Positions 1-8,115 are shown, numbered from the stretch's first letter. The stretch is 15,816 nt of DNA from an uncultured Bacilli bacterium (GCA_947632495.1 CANRPL010000032.1:1-15816), one strand, 5' to 3'. Notes: generated by a model not told the origin, from the sequence alone. Numbers and translations: made by a program.

Positions 1-514
1 GAGCACAAACTTCACTACTAGCAAAGATATAATCGTATCCTTTGTGCATACGCATTACCTCATTAATCTTTTTCTTTTTCGCTACGGTCATCTTTTTTTC
101 AAAAGCTGATGTTGAAGTATTAGTCTCAACAATACTATATCCAAACTTCTTAAGGCATCCCATCGCATGCCACATTTGAATAACAACTAACTTTTTCTTA
201 TGTTTTAATAAACTGATTGGAATACAATAACTATCTAAAATAACACATTTAGAAGTAGCTATATGATACATTTGACGAAAGATATGAAAAATATATTTAA
301 TTTTTTCACGCAAACTAGGTTTAAGTTTTTTCGTTAATATTACAACTCGATATGACGTTTTTTGTTCTATTTCTTTTTTTAGTAATAGAAAATCACAAGA
401 TGGTACATCTGATTGTCGACTTATTAAAGTAACTTTATTTTTCATTGGTAATAGTTTAATAAAAAAGTAAATAAAACGCATAAATAAAATTACTAATTTT
501 AAGATAAATGTCAT
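1..514 (-). CDS. TagB/TagF-family CDP-glycerol glycerophosphotransferase (C-terminal part beyond the left edge)
   Basis: The 171 visible codons start at ATG 514-512 and remain open to the window edge, so the C-terminal half is missing. Residues 1-20 are hydrophobic (an N-terminal membrane-association segment). Residues 115-119 read WHAMG, preceded by hydrophobic strands (VILDSYCIP and LVVIQM). WHAMG is the acceptor-side signature of CDP-glycerol:poly(glycerophosphate) glycerophosphotransferases, which transfer glycerol phosphate (or ribitol phosphate) from the CDP-linked donor to lipid-linked teichoic acid precursors on the cytoplasmic membrane face. The later donor-side motifs (GxPRxD, KLHP, TDYSS) lie outside the window, so activity cannot be judged. 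The start lies one base after the stop of the upstream gene, and its GGAGG ribosome site (520-524) sits inside that gene's last codons. Last visible gene of a three-gene operon. Primase versus polymerase role, and glycerol versus ribitol, cannot be decided. Confidence 0.85.
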   Translation of the reverse strand, partial: MTFILKLVILFMRFIYFFIKLLPMKNKVTLISRQSDVPSCDFLLLKKEIEQKTSYRVVILTKKLKPSLREKIKYIFHIFRQMYHIATSKCVILDSYCIPISLLKHKKKLVVIQMWHAMGCLKKFGYSIVETNTSTSAFEKKMTVAKKKKINEVMRMHKGYDYIFASSEVCA

Positions 515-515
515 T

Positions 516-1649
516 TTAACCTCCAATAAAAGTGTCTACTACCTTTTCTGTAGAACTACCATCGCATGCTGAACAAAAATATTCCTTAAAAGATTTAATT
601 TTTTTTAAATCGACTTGAGGATCTTTTAAAGCTTGCATAAGCTCATCCATATTTTTAGTCACAAGTCCATAATCGTAACGTTCAAATGGATAAAAGAAAT
701 CACGACTACCTATATACTCTTCTAAATCAGGCACGTAATAAATAATAGGTTTATTAAAGAAGGAATATTCAAAGATTACTGATGAATAATCTGTGATTAA
801 TAAATCAGTAATGAAAAGAAGATCATTAATTTCTCTTTCACAAGATAAGTCGAGATAAAAAGAATCATTTTCAAAGTCGATATTAGGTCGATTTTGAATA
901 AAGGGATGTAATTTGATAATACAAACATATTCATCTTGTAATTCCTCTTTTATCTTATCAAAATCAATTTTAGAAAAATCATAATAGGCACTCTTCTGTC
1001 CTGCGCCACGAAAAGTTGGCGCAAAAAGTAAAATCTTTTTATCTTTTAAAATAGGATATTTTTTAAACCACATTTTTCTTATGCTTTGAGCATAATCTTC
1101 ATCAAAGAAAATATCGGTTCTAGGAACACCTAAAGCATATACTTTATCGATACTAATGCCAAAAGCTTTGGCATAATCTTTACGTATCTTTTCGCTACTG
1201 ACGATAGCTTTAGTATAATTGCGATGGGTTAATGTATATCCATCATTAGCGCGCGCATAACCAACCGTCTTATATGCTCCCATCGCATGCCATAATTGGA
1301 TTAATTCCTTACTCTTTTTCAAACGAATCGGATATATTAATGGATAAAAATCATCGACAAAAACATATTTTGATCGTGCTAAAAAATAGACAAGTCGGAA
1401 ATAGTCTTTGAATGGTCGACGTGTTCTTAAAGACTTTTTAAAAATGCCTCTTATCTCATATCCCCCACGTCTTTCTATTTCTTCCTTAACAAAGGCAAAA
1501 TTTCCTGAAAAGTTTTCACGTGAATCCGATAAGAAAAGAATATTATTATCCCTTTCTTTAACAAAAAGTTGGACAATAGGATATGATATTACATAATATA
1601 TCATTCTTACACGTTGTAAAAAGATTCTTAAATAATCCTTATTCGGCAT
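516..1649 (-). CDS. CDP-glycerol glycerophosphotransferase (TagB/TagF family, complete single domain)
   Basis: A 377-residue GT-B-fold enzyme with the full signature set of the Glyphos_transf family: WHAMG at 120-124, GVPRTD at 174-179, APTFRG at 210-215, KLHP at 246-249 and TDYSSV at 286-291. The His and the Ser/Asp residues in these motifs bind the CDP-alcohol donor and act in catalysis in known TagF/TarF-type enzymes. Predicted role: transfer of glycerol phosphate (or a related polyol phosphate) to a lipid-linked wall polymer at the inner membrane face. A hydrophobic stretch near residues 17-30 probably helps membrane association. At about 380 residues it has TagB/TarB or short TarF size and lacks the N-terminal extension of the long TagF polymerase. 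Start ATG 1649-1647 follows a perfect AGGAGG at 1655-1660. It lies 23 bases after the GT2 fusion gene, and its TAA stop is one base before the next transferase gene. Two WHAMG enzymes in tandem suggest successive primer and extension steps (inference). Confidence 0.9.
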   Translation of the reverse strand: MPNKDYLRIFLQRVRMIYYVISYPIVQLFVKERDNNILFLSDSRENFSGNFAFVKEEIERRGGYEIRGIFKKSLRTRRPFKDYFRLVYFLARSKYVFVDDFYPLIYPIRLKKSKELIQLWHAMGAYKTVGYARANDGYTLTHRNYTKAIVSSEKIRKDYAKAFGISIDKVYALGVPRTDIFFDEDYAQSIRKMWFKKYPILKDKKILLFAPTFRGAGQKSAYYDFSKIDFDKIKEELQDEYVCIIKLHPFIQNRPNIDFENDSFYLDLSCEREINDLLFITDLLITDYSSVIFEYSFFNKPIIYYVPDLEEYIGSRDFFYPFERYDYGLVTKNMDELMQALKDPQVDLKKIKSFKEYFCSACDGSSTEKVVDTFIGG

Positions 1650-1672
1650 ATAAACCTCCTATAACTATTAAA

Positions 1673-4186
1673 TTAATCATTTTTATCTTTTGTAATAAAA
1701 GTATCATTAATTATTTTTTGATGTAAAGGATCTACCTTAAAATGCTTTTTGCTTAAAATGTAAAGAGCATCAAATAATTCATCACCTGTTTTACACAATG
1801 GTCCAAAAGCTTTATCATATGGTAAATCAAGCCTTGAAAAGTCATGTAAACCAGCCTTAAACTCCGCTTCATCCGGCAGAAAATAAATAATTGGAATGCC
1901 ATTTGCAGCTGCTTTAAATTGTTTATTATTAAAATCGGTAATAAAGATATCTTTATTAGTTAACTGATATTTATCAGTTAACTTGATGGCGCTTAACCCC
2001 TCTAATTCAAAATATTTTCTGTAGCACCAAAAACGAGTATCTAACTTGAATATAAGGGTTAAGCTTTTTTGTTTTAAGAAAGTATTTAATTTAGGATTAT
2101 GGAAAAAACTAAATAATTCTTTAAAATATGAAGAATTAATAAAAGCATCATCTTTAGGTAGTCTTTTACCATTTATCTCTTCGCCAATTAGATAAGCACG
2201 GTAATCAAGATCAAGAATAATATTATTTTTATCCTCGTTATGTTGATTAACTTCAATTTTAGAAATGATAAGATCAGCTAATTGAAAGTGGTATTTATGA
2301 AGAAGAAGTTCTTTTTCAAAAGAAGATGATATAACCCACTTATCAATCTCACTACATTCCCTAGATAATTCACTTAAATTGGTTATATGATTAATACTAA
2401 TAGGATGATAAATAAGTTGATAATGGAAAAGATCTTCATATTTTTTAGTCATCATCCCAAATGGTGAAAAAGTCCTGTGATAATCGGTTGTAATTAACTG
2501 ATTCGCCATTAAAAACAATACTTTATGCTTTAATGAACCAAACTTAAGCATATTTTTAGATAGAATGATGGTCTTATCTTTTTCATCATATAGATAATAT
2601 CTTTTAATATTATCATCTTTATTTGTTACTTCAAGAAAATCATCATACAAAAATTCAGTACCATTATCGTAATAAAGACAAATATCTTTCTTATGGTTAT
2701 ACATTAATGTTAAAAGTCGATACCCTACTCCTCTTAAAGAGCAACTACGCATCTTTTTTAAATTATAAAACAAATTATTAAGTTTATGACTCTTTTTAAC
2801 CTCTATAGTATCGTCTAAAATACTTACTTGGAAATAATAATTATTTTTAATCTTTGATGCAAACTTACCAATCACAAACTTAACTGGTAAAGTTCCCTCT
2901 TTAGTAATTACTTCTAACGATAATTTTTTAACACCTTGAAGAGGAATATCAATAGTAAAACCATATAGTGGCGCTAAATTAATATTTTTAATATAACTGT
3001 GATTATCTTCTCGTAACGTTATTTTATCTTTCTTAACTCCATCACTAGTCATCTTTACTAAATAAACTTCCGGCATATCATCTAAAAATAATGGTTTAGT
3101 AAAAGTTGCTACTAATTTAAGAGAACTTTTGAATACGATTAAATGATCAATCATACATGAAATACTATCAAATTCATCAATTATCTCTTTATTAGCGGCA
3201 ATAATAAAATGTTCATTATTTTTTTTAAGATGTGGTTTTATACCCTTTAAAGAAAGTAAATAAGTTTTAACTAAAAGTGATGTATTAGGCATATGCGCAA
3301 TAATATCAACATCAATTTGATCTAGTATTTTTTTAATTCTTCGAACTGCCTTTTCATACTCTTGATGGTGATAATGGTATGGGTAAATTTTATCTTCGTT
3401 GACACGCCACTTAACTGTATTAGATACTAAACTTTGAATATAGCGGGGAATTCCATTATGATTATATTTTTTTAATAAACCCTCATTATAGTTCATAATA
3501 TCTTCAAAGCAATAAAAAGGATTATTTCTTGACATTGATACACTAGCATCGTATTTACGATAATAGTAAATAGCTTCATTAACAAAACCAATCTTACCCT
3601 TCTTCATAATCATTTCCGTACAGTAATTTTGATCTTCTTGAAGAAGCATATGAGTATCAAATAATTGATTATTCTCTTCATTTTTGACCACGACATTAAT
3701 CGTCGACTGATTAACGTAAGGCGTAGCATTAACATCATAAATACCTGTTATACCATTATAAACGTCATAACGCTTATGTTTTTTTATTTTACCATAAACA
3801 TCGTAATATAGTGGATATGTAACTAAATCTACTTCATCATAATGTTCATCAAAAAAAGTTACCAATGCTTCAATCGTATTAGACGCTAAATAATCATCGC
3901 TATCTAAAAACATAATATACTTACCATGGGCATTTTTAATGCCATTATTACGGGCACTTGATACCCCTTTATTTTCTTGTTTTAAATAAATAATGTTATC
4001 AGAATACATCTTTTGATAACTTAAGCATATTTCTTCACTATTATCTGGTGAGCCATCATTTATTAAAATAAGTTCAATATTATCTTCAAACGATAAGCTC
4101 TGATTAATTACACTATCAAGACATTTTGCAAGATAATCATAAGCTTTATATACTGGTATAACAACTGATATTTTAAATGTTTTCAT
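1673..4186 (-). CDS. GT2 glycosyltransferase fused to a degenerate TagF-like (CDP-glycerol transferase) domain
   Basis: An 837-residue, two-part protein. Residues 5-215 are a GT-A family 2 transferase: VVIPVYKAYDYL at the start, NDGS at 43-46, DSDD at 95-98 (metal/nucleotide-sugar site), LQED at 182-185 (likely catalytic base) and YRKYDASVSMS at 209-219. About 220-470 is a linker, partly beta-rich. About 475-800 aligns with the TagF family in general layout (a KHKVLFL...TTDYHRTF stretch, FITDF and GIPIIYFLPD), but the signature residues differ. The WHG/WHAMG site reads YHPIS (593-597), the GxPRxD block is absent, KLHP reads KLDT (714-717) and TDYSS reads TDFNN (750-754). The first domain therefore looks active and the second looks like a non-catalytic or changed relative. 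Likely role: adding a sugar during wall glycopolymer synthesis. ATG 4186-4184 has AGGAG at 4196-4200; a promoter lies at 4216-4244. First gene of the operon with two intact TagB/F enzymes. Confidence 0.85.
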   Translation of the reverse strand: MKTFKISVVIPVYKAYDYLAKCLDSVINQSLSFEDNIELILINDGSPDNSEEICLSYQKMYSDNIIYLKQENKGVSSARNNGIKNAHGKYIMFLDSDDYLASNTIEALVTFFDEHYDEVDLVTYPLYYDVYGKIKKHKRYDVYNGITGIYDVNATPYVNQSTINVVVKNEENNQLFDTHMLLQEDQNYCTEMIMKKGKIGFVNEAIYYYRKYDASVSMSRNNPFYCFEDIMNYNEGLLKKYNHNGIPRYIQSLVSNTVKWRVNEDKIYPYHYHHQEYEKAVRRIKKILDQIDVDIIAHMPNTSLLVKTYLLSLKGIKPHLKKNNEHFIIAANKEIIDEFDSISCMIDHLIVFKSSLKLVATFTKPLFLDDMPEVYLVKMTSDGVKKDKITLREDNHSYIKNINLAPLYGFTIDIPLQGVKKLSLEVITKEGTLPVKFVIGKFASKIKNNYYFQVSILDDTIEVKKSHKLNNLFYNLKKMRSCSLRGVGYRLLTLMYNHKKDICLYYDNGTEFLYDDFLEVTNKDDNIKRYYLYDEKDKTIILSKNMLKFGSLKHKVLFLMANQLITTDYHRTFSPFGMMTKKYEDLFHYQLIYHPISINHITNLSELSRECSEIDKWVISSSFEKELLLHKYHFQLADLIISKIEVNQHNEDKNNIILDLDYRAYLIGEEINGKRLPKDDAFINSSYFKELFSFFHNPKLNTFLKQKSLTLIFKLDTRFWCYRKYFELEGLSAIKLTDKYQLTNKDIFITDFNNKQFKAAANGIPIIYFLPDEAEFKAGLHDFSRLDLPYDKAFGPLCKTGDELFDALYILSKKHFKVDPLHQKIINDTFITKDKND

Positions 4187-4215
4187 TCTCTTCTTCTCCT
4201 AAACAATCCCATTTA

Positions 4216-4244
4216 ATTATAACATAACGCTATATAAAGCGCAA
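4216..4244 (-). promoter_or_regulatory. Sigma-A-type promoter for the GT2/TagB-F operon
   Basis: On the minus strand, TTGCGC (4244-4239), a 17-base spacer and a perfect TATAAT (4221-4216). It lies just after the acyltransferase terminator and about 30 bases before the start codon at 4186. The -35 box matches the consensus in its first three bases only. Confidence 0.6.
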
Positions 4245-4270
4245 AAGAAAAAGGTTAATAAATTAACCTT
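4243..4270 (-). terminator. Rho-independent terminator of the OafA-type acyltransferase gene
   Basis: On the minus strand, the arms AAGGTTAA (4270-4263) and TTAACCTT (4258-4251) form an 8-bp stem with a 4-base loop, followed by TTTCTTTT (4250-4243). The first arm contains the gene's own TAA stop codon (4265-4263). Confidence 0.75.
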
Positions 4271-5366
4271 CAATCATAATTTTTTTACATCTGTTTTTAA
4301 TTTTATCATATAGTTTCATAATATACTTCATTAGGTATAATTCTAAAGCCGAAAATAAAATAGTTACAAAAACGACAATCACAAACTTCAAAGGATACGA
4401 TAAGGTAAATGTTCCTTTGATTAACTCGCTGTTCATGATATTAATAAAAATAGGATTATTTAAGTATAATGGCAATGATAGACGTTCAAGATAATAAAAT
4501 ATTTTATTATTACATTTTTCAAAGAAAAATGTTTTCGTGCTGAAGGCCACTATAACACCTATCATCAAAAAGATTAAACTTAAATAATCTAATTTAGCAG
4601 CGCCTCTATAAAAAGAATTTAATGCAAAAACAAAAGTAAAAGATGAAAAGCAACCGATTGATAAAATAATAGAGCCAACCTTTGTAAAATTAATTTTTTT
4701 AAGTTTTAAAACTAATTCATAAGCAAAAATGCCAAGTAGTAATTCGCCAAAGGCCCTAAATAGTCCTTCATAGGCAATATATATATAATTACCTGGGGTT
4801 CTTAAATGACCATTATTATACTGAATTAAAAAACAACAAATGAAAATACCTAAAATAGGTGCGACTAAAGATGAAAAGTTCTTTTGATATTTTTTTAACA
4901 ATGGATAAATAACCGCTAAAGCTAGAATTAAAGCCGATAAATACCATGATACGTTAAGAATAGTTGGAAAAGTAATGCCAGCCTGTGTCAATAATGTTAA
5001 CTCGACTAATTGTTTTAGGTATCTTGTTGGCGATAAAAAATGATACAAGGAAATATCAATAACCATAATAATTGTGAACGAAACTAAAAGATACGGATAA
5101 AAAGATTTTATTTTATGGCAAAGATATTGCCATGTTGACTCATAAAGGGGTCTTGTATCTTTAGCCTCATCTTCAAATACCTTTCGCGCTAATAGATAAC
5201 CAGATACTAAAAAGAAAAACTCAACGCCAATACTACCCTTAACAAATAAAGAGCGACTTGGACTTGGATCTAACAATGTCGCACAATGATGGAATAAAAT
5301 TAATAAAGCAAATAAAAACTTCCAAATTGAAATTATGCCATTATGTTTTATAATCTTTTTTTCCAC
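4263..5366 (-). CDS. Acyltransferase 3 (OafA/YrhL-type) membrane O-acyltransferase
   Basis: A multi-pass membrane protein of 367 residues with about ten hydrophobic helices. Near the N-terminus it has the family hallmarks: SIWKFLFALLILFHHC (13-28), with the conserved His pair at 26-27, and GSIGVEFFFLVSGYLLA (44-60). Such enzymes move acyl groups, often acetyl, across the membrane onto surface sugars. No fused SGNH domain is present, so it would act alone or with a separate partner. I place the start at GTG 5366-5364, with GGGAG at 5374-5378 and a good promoter at 5389-5417. The frame stays open to an ATG at 5441, but that upstream part would run through the promoter and the neighbouring terminator and looks unlike protein. 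The gene is a one-gene unit with its own promoter and terminator, lying between an O-acetylation pair and teichoic-acid-type genes. The substrate is probably the same wall glycopolymer (inference). Confidence 0.82.
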   Translation of the reverse strand: MEKKIIKHNGIISIWKFLFALLILFHHCATLLDPSPSRSLFVKGSIGVEFFFLVSGYLLARKVFEDEAKDTRPLYESTWQYLCHKIKSFYPYLLVSFTIIMVIDISLYHFLSPTRYLKQLVELTLLTQAGITFPTILNVSWYLSALILALAVIYPLLKKYQKNFSSLVAPILGIFICCFLIQYNNGHLRTPGNYIYIAYEGLFRAFGELLLGIFAYELVLKLKKINFTKVGSIILSIGCFSSFTFVFALNSFYRGAAKLDYLSLIFLMIGVIVAFSTKTFFFEKCNNKIFYYLERLSLPLYLNNPIFINIMNSELIKGTFTLSYPLKFVIVVFVTILFSALELYLMKYIMKLYDKIKNRCKKIMIEG

Positions 5367-5388
5367 ATTATCACTCCCAACATCTTTT

Positions 5389-5417
5389 ATTTTAACAAAA
5401 AGCGCTATTATATGCAA
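5389..5417 (-). promoter_or_regulatory. Sigma-A-type promoter of the OafA-type acyltransferase gene
   Basis: On the minus strand, TTGCAT (5417-5412), exactly 17 bases, then TAAAAT (5394-5389). It lies 22 bases before the proposed GTG start at 5366 and immediately follows the MBOAT-gene terminator; the -35 box overlaps its U-tract. This supports the GTG start over the ATG at 5441. A second TATAAT-like hexamer (TATAAT in CATATAATAG, about 5413-5408) could compete as a -10 box. Confidence 0.65.
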
Positions 5418-5445
5418 ACAAAAGTAGATGCTAAAAAGCATCTAC
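5416..5445 (-). terminator. Rho-independent terminator of the DHHW-MBOAT operon
   Basis: On the minus strand, an 8-bp stem GTAGATGC (5445-5438) / GCATCTAC (5431-5424) with a 6-base loop, followed by TTTTGTTT (5423-5416). It lies 11 bases after the MBOAT stop codon. Confidence 0.85.
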
Positions 5446-5456
5446 ACTTAATTTAT

Positions 5457-6863
5457 TTAAAAGCGAAAATAGATAAATGGATTATAACTATTAGTAATAA
5501 GAAAAACAATTGATAATCCTAAAATACCAAGTAAAAGAATATCGCTTAAACAAGTTTTAAATAATTCGTTTTTTATCTTTTGATCAAACCATTTTACTAA
5601 TGGAAAACTTCCCATAATTGCGAAAATAAAATATGGTATATAATTTAATAAATAATAATTATGGGCAAGATCTAAATAGAAATTTCCTTTTTTTAAAGTA
5701 AAGATATTTTTAAATAAAGTTAACAATGTATTGATATCTTCAACCCTAAAAATTAACCAACCAATATTAATTAAAATAAAGGCATATATATAACGAATTA
5801 ATTTAGGTAATTTATCTAATAGCTTATGTAAGAACAATTTTTCAACTATTAGAATAACAAAATAGTATAATCCCCATAAAACAAAATTCCAACTAGCACC
5901 ATGCCATAAACCAGTAAGAAGCCAAACTAGGAAAAGATTGAAAAGCCAACGCGGTTTTTTACAACGATTACCACCTAATGGAATATAGACATAATCTCTA
6001 AACCATGTTGATAAGGATATGTGCCATCTACGCCAAAATTCCGTTATGCTGAATGACGTATATGGATAATTAAAGTTTTCCTCAAAATCAAAGCCAAACA
6101 TATGGCCAAGACCAATAGCCATATCACTATATCCTGAAAAATCAAAATAAATTTGAAAAGTATATGCTAATAAGCTAACTAAAATAATAATCCAACTATA
6201 CTCTGAAACACTACTACTATCAAATATCGTATCAGCTATCATCGCCATATTATTAGCAATAATAACTTTTTTTCCTAAACCGACAATAAATCTTTTAATA
6301 CCTTTAGTAAACTTATCAAGCGTAGTAGTTCTACGAGTCAATTGCTTTTCAATCGTACTGTAACGGACAATTGGTCCGGCAATTAACTGCGGAAATAAAG
6401 CAATGTAAGTACCTAGTGAAATGATATTTTTTTGAACCTTAACTTCCCCACGATAGACATCGATGACATAAGATAAAATTTGGAAGGTATAGAAACTGAT
6501 ACCAATCGGTAGAGCAATATCACGCATCGTAATATTTAAGTTTAATAAAGCATTAACATTATCAACAAGGAAATTAAAATATTTAAATATTACTAGCAAC
6601 GATATGTTGAATAGCGTTGCTAGTAGAAGTATACTTCTACTAATTTTAGGTCTCTTACGATACTTATCGATTAATCTAGCTAAAAAGTAGTTGACAATAA
6701 TCGATAATAACATTAGAAAAATATATTTTGGCTCACCCCAAGCATAAAAGACAAGGGAGAAAATAAATAGTATTAAGTTACGATATTTATCATTACTAAT
6801 GAAATAGATGATGAAAAGTAGTGGTAAGAAGATACAAAGGAAAGTTAAACTACTAAATAGCAT
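5457..6863 (-). CDS. MBOAT-family O-acyltransferase (AlgI/DltB-like)
   Basis: A 468-residue polytopic membrane protein of the AlgI branch of MBOAT acyltransferases. Visible hallmarks: MLFSSLTFL start, SLVFYAWGEP at 36-45, AGPIVRY at 162-168, YFDFSGYSDMAIGLG at 239-253, FWRRWHISLSTWFRDY at 276-291 and TGLWHGASWNF at 317-327. His321 in the last motif is the invariant MBOAT His. AlgI-type proteins accept an acyl group inside the cell and pass it through the membrane to an SGNH-type partner that acylates a surface polymer. The partner here is the DHHW protein, whose gene overlaps this one by 11 bases. The ATG at 6863 is chosen because GGAGG (6871-6875 region) lies about 8 bases upstream and the protein then begins like other AlgI proteins; an in-frame ATG at 6869 is too close to the ribosome site. 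The substrate is not shown by the sequence; a wall glycopolymer is likely from context. Confidence 0.92.
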   Translation of the reverse strand: MLFSSLTFLCIFLPLLFIIYFISNDKYRNLILFIFSLVFYAWGEPKYIFLMLLSIIVNYFLARLIDKYRKRPKISRSILLLATLFNISLLVIFKYFNFLVDNVNALLNLNITMRDIALPIGISFYTFQILSYVIDVYRGEVKVQKNIISLGTYIALFPQLIAGPIVRYSTIEKQLTRRTTTLDKFTKGIKRFIVGLGKKVIIANNMAMIADTIFDSSSVSEYSWIIILVSLLAYTFQIYFDFSGYSDMAIGLGHMFGFDFEENFNYPYTSFSITEFWRRWHISLSTWFRDYVYIPLGGNRCKKPRWLFNLFLVWLLTGLWHGASWNFVLWGLYYFVILIVEKLFLHKLLDKLPKLIRYIYAFILINIGWLIFRVEDINTLLTLFKNIFTLKKGNFYLDLAHNYYLLNYIPYFIFAIMGSFPLVKWFDQKIKNELFKTCLSDILLLGILGLSIVFLITNSYNPFIYFRF

Positions 6864-8049
6864 CTTCATCACCTCCCATATTAAATTCAGCTCCGGATAT
6901 AACATCAGGTGAAGCAAAAACAATTATCTTATCGATATCATTAACTTTAATATACTTTTCGTAATCAAAATCTTCATAGTGACGAATATCGACAACAAAA
7001 GTTTTATTAAAATGGCTAGCAATAAGTAAGTTGGTAGGATTAGAATATGATGATGCCCAAATCATGACATTTTCTTTTTTAGGAGAATTAAAATCAAAGA
7101 CATATTCAGCAACATCATAGCCATAAATTTCGCCATAATAATTAGAGTATTTATGCTTTTTACTTTCATAATTAACATCTGTATTTTTAACGAAAAAGCC
7201 GTCGCTTTTAAGTGTATATGATGGAATGTCAAAAGTATAAAAGCTAAAATCTTCACTACGATTTAATTGATGAGCATATTTAGCAAAAGAACCATAAAAA
7301 GAAGGATCTTTAATGGTTATTTCATCAACAATTGGACGAATTTCCTTCTCCTTACCAAGGAGCTTCATAATATCTTTATAACCCTGATATGAACCAACAT
7401 TATTCCAATGATGATCGGTTTTAAAGAAATATTTTTGAAAATCTTCAAAATTTTTAATATCTAAAGTCCCTAGGTGATACTTACCCTTTAGTTCTTTCTT
7501 CAATAAAGCATAGCCATCAAAGCTTAATACATCCTTTTCAACATCAAGGGCATAAGATCTTGGAATAACATAGTAATAAGTATCTGCTAGTTTATTAAAT
7601 GCATTGTAGTATGCTAAATGATTATCGATATTTTCTTGACGCTCTTGAACTGTTATTGGCAATTCTACTAAATAATCAGAACAGCTAGCTAATGCCCTAT
7701 CTTCACTTACATATACATAGTGATTTTGACAAACCTTTTTAGGAATAGAAAAATAATCAATAAAGTTTAATTTTTTACTTGTAATTTCTTTAATTTTTTG
7801 ACTTAAAGGAAATTGATCAGCCATTGCTGTTTCTAAATCTTTTTGAAAACTACCACGAGCTAAAGTTTTAATATTAGGCATTTTAATTTTAGTTAAATAA
7901 CGATTTTCCATTTCAGATGCTTTTTTAGCAGGACGTAAAATGGTAACAAAACAACCACCATATAAAATGGTCATAAAACATACGATAAAAATTATATCGA
8001 CAATAACTAATTTTTTATCCTTAACTATCTTTTGTTTTTTTCTTTTCAT
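6853..8049 (-). CDS. DHHW-family membrane-anchored O-acetylation protein (AlgX/AlgJ-like)
   Basis: A 398-residue protein with a basic N-terminus and one membrane helix (about 14-37), then an extracytoplasmic SGNH-like domain. The motif TDHHWN (211-216) defines the DHHW family, distant relatives of AlgJ/AlgX. D212 and H214 would be two members of the catalytic triad. The block WASSYSNP (331-338) corresponds in position to the GDSYS nucleophile block, with S334 the likely nucleophile; the usual Asp before it is Ser here. Predicted role: final acyl transfer from the MBOAT protein to a surface polymer outside the membrane. Three extracytoplasmic Cys (C107, C123 and possibly C33 near the membrane) could allow a disulfide. 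The start ATG 8049-8047 has only a weak ribosome site (GGTG), but a promoter lies just upstream (8083-8112). The gene overlaps the MBOAT gene, as expected for a coupled pair. The polymer acylated is not known. Confidence 0.85.
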   Translation of the reverse strand: MKRKKQKIVKDKKLVIVDIIFIVCFMTILYGGCFVTILRPAKKASEMENRYLTKIKMPNIKTLARGSFQKDLETAMADQFPLSQKIKEITSKKLNFIDYFSIPKKVCQNHYVYVSEDRALASCSDYLVELPITVQERQENIDNHLAYYNAFNKLADTYYYVIPRSYALDVEKDVLSFDGYALLKKELKGKYHLGTLDIKNFEDFQKYFFKTDHHWNNVGSYQGYKDIMKLLGKEKEIRPIVDEITIKDPSFYGSFAKYAHQLNRSEDFSFYTFDIPSYTLKSDGFFVKNTDVNYESKKHKYSNYYGEIYGYDVAEYVFDFNSPKKENVMIWASSYSNPTNLLIASHFNKTFVVDIRHYEDFDYEKYIKVNDIDKIIVFASPDVISGAEFNMGGDEDAI

Positions 8050-8082
8050 ACTACACCAGCTTCTATTTCATTACACTTTTTT

Positions 8083-8112
8083 ATTATAACAAATTGTACT
8101 ATGCAATAGCAA
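8083..8112 (-). promoter_or_regulatory. Promoter of the DHHW-MBOAT operon
   Basis: On the minus strand, TTGCTA (8112-8107), an 18-base spacer and a perfect TATAAT (8088-8083). About 33 bases separate the -10 box from the start codon at 8049. Confidence 0.6.
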
Positions 8113-8115
8113 ACA

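Noticed and set aside
150..1295. Repeated CATCGCATGC at about 161, 561 and 1281
   Set aside because: Two copies simply encode the same WHAMG motif in homologous genes. The middle copy encodes unrelated residues and appears to be chance.
1408..1596. Plus-strand open frame of 62 codons
   Set aside because: It lies opposite the conserved N-terminal half of the TagB/F gene, with no ribosome site or recognisable protein.
5367..5441. N-terminal extension of the OafA-type protein to an ATG at 5441
   Set aside because: It would be translated through the promoter and part of the MBOAT-gene terminator, and it has no ribosome site; the GTG at 5366 has GGGAG at the right distance.
6864..6923. Longer start of the MBOAT gene within the DHHW gene
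   Set aside because: The first 20 residues do not resemble AlgI proteins, and the ribosome site fits the ATG at 6863.
7062..7256. Open frame of 64 codons within the DHHW gene
   Set aside because: A shadow in another frame of a conserved gene; hydrophobic by codon bias only.
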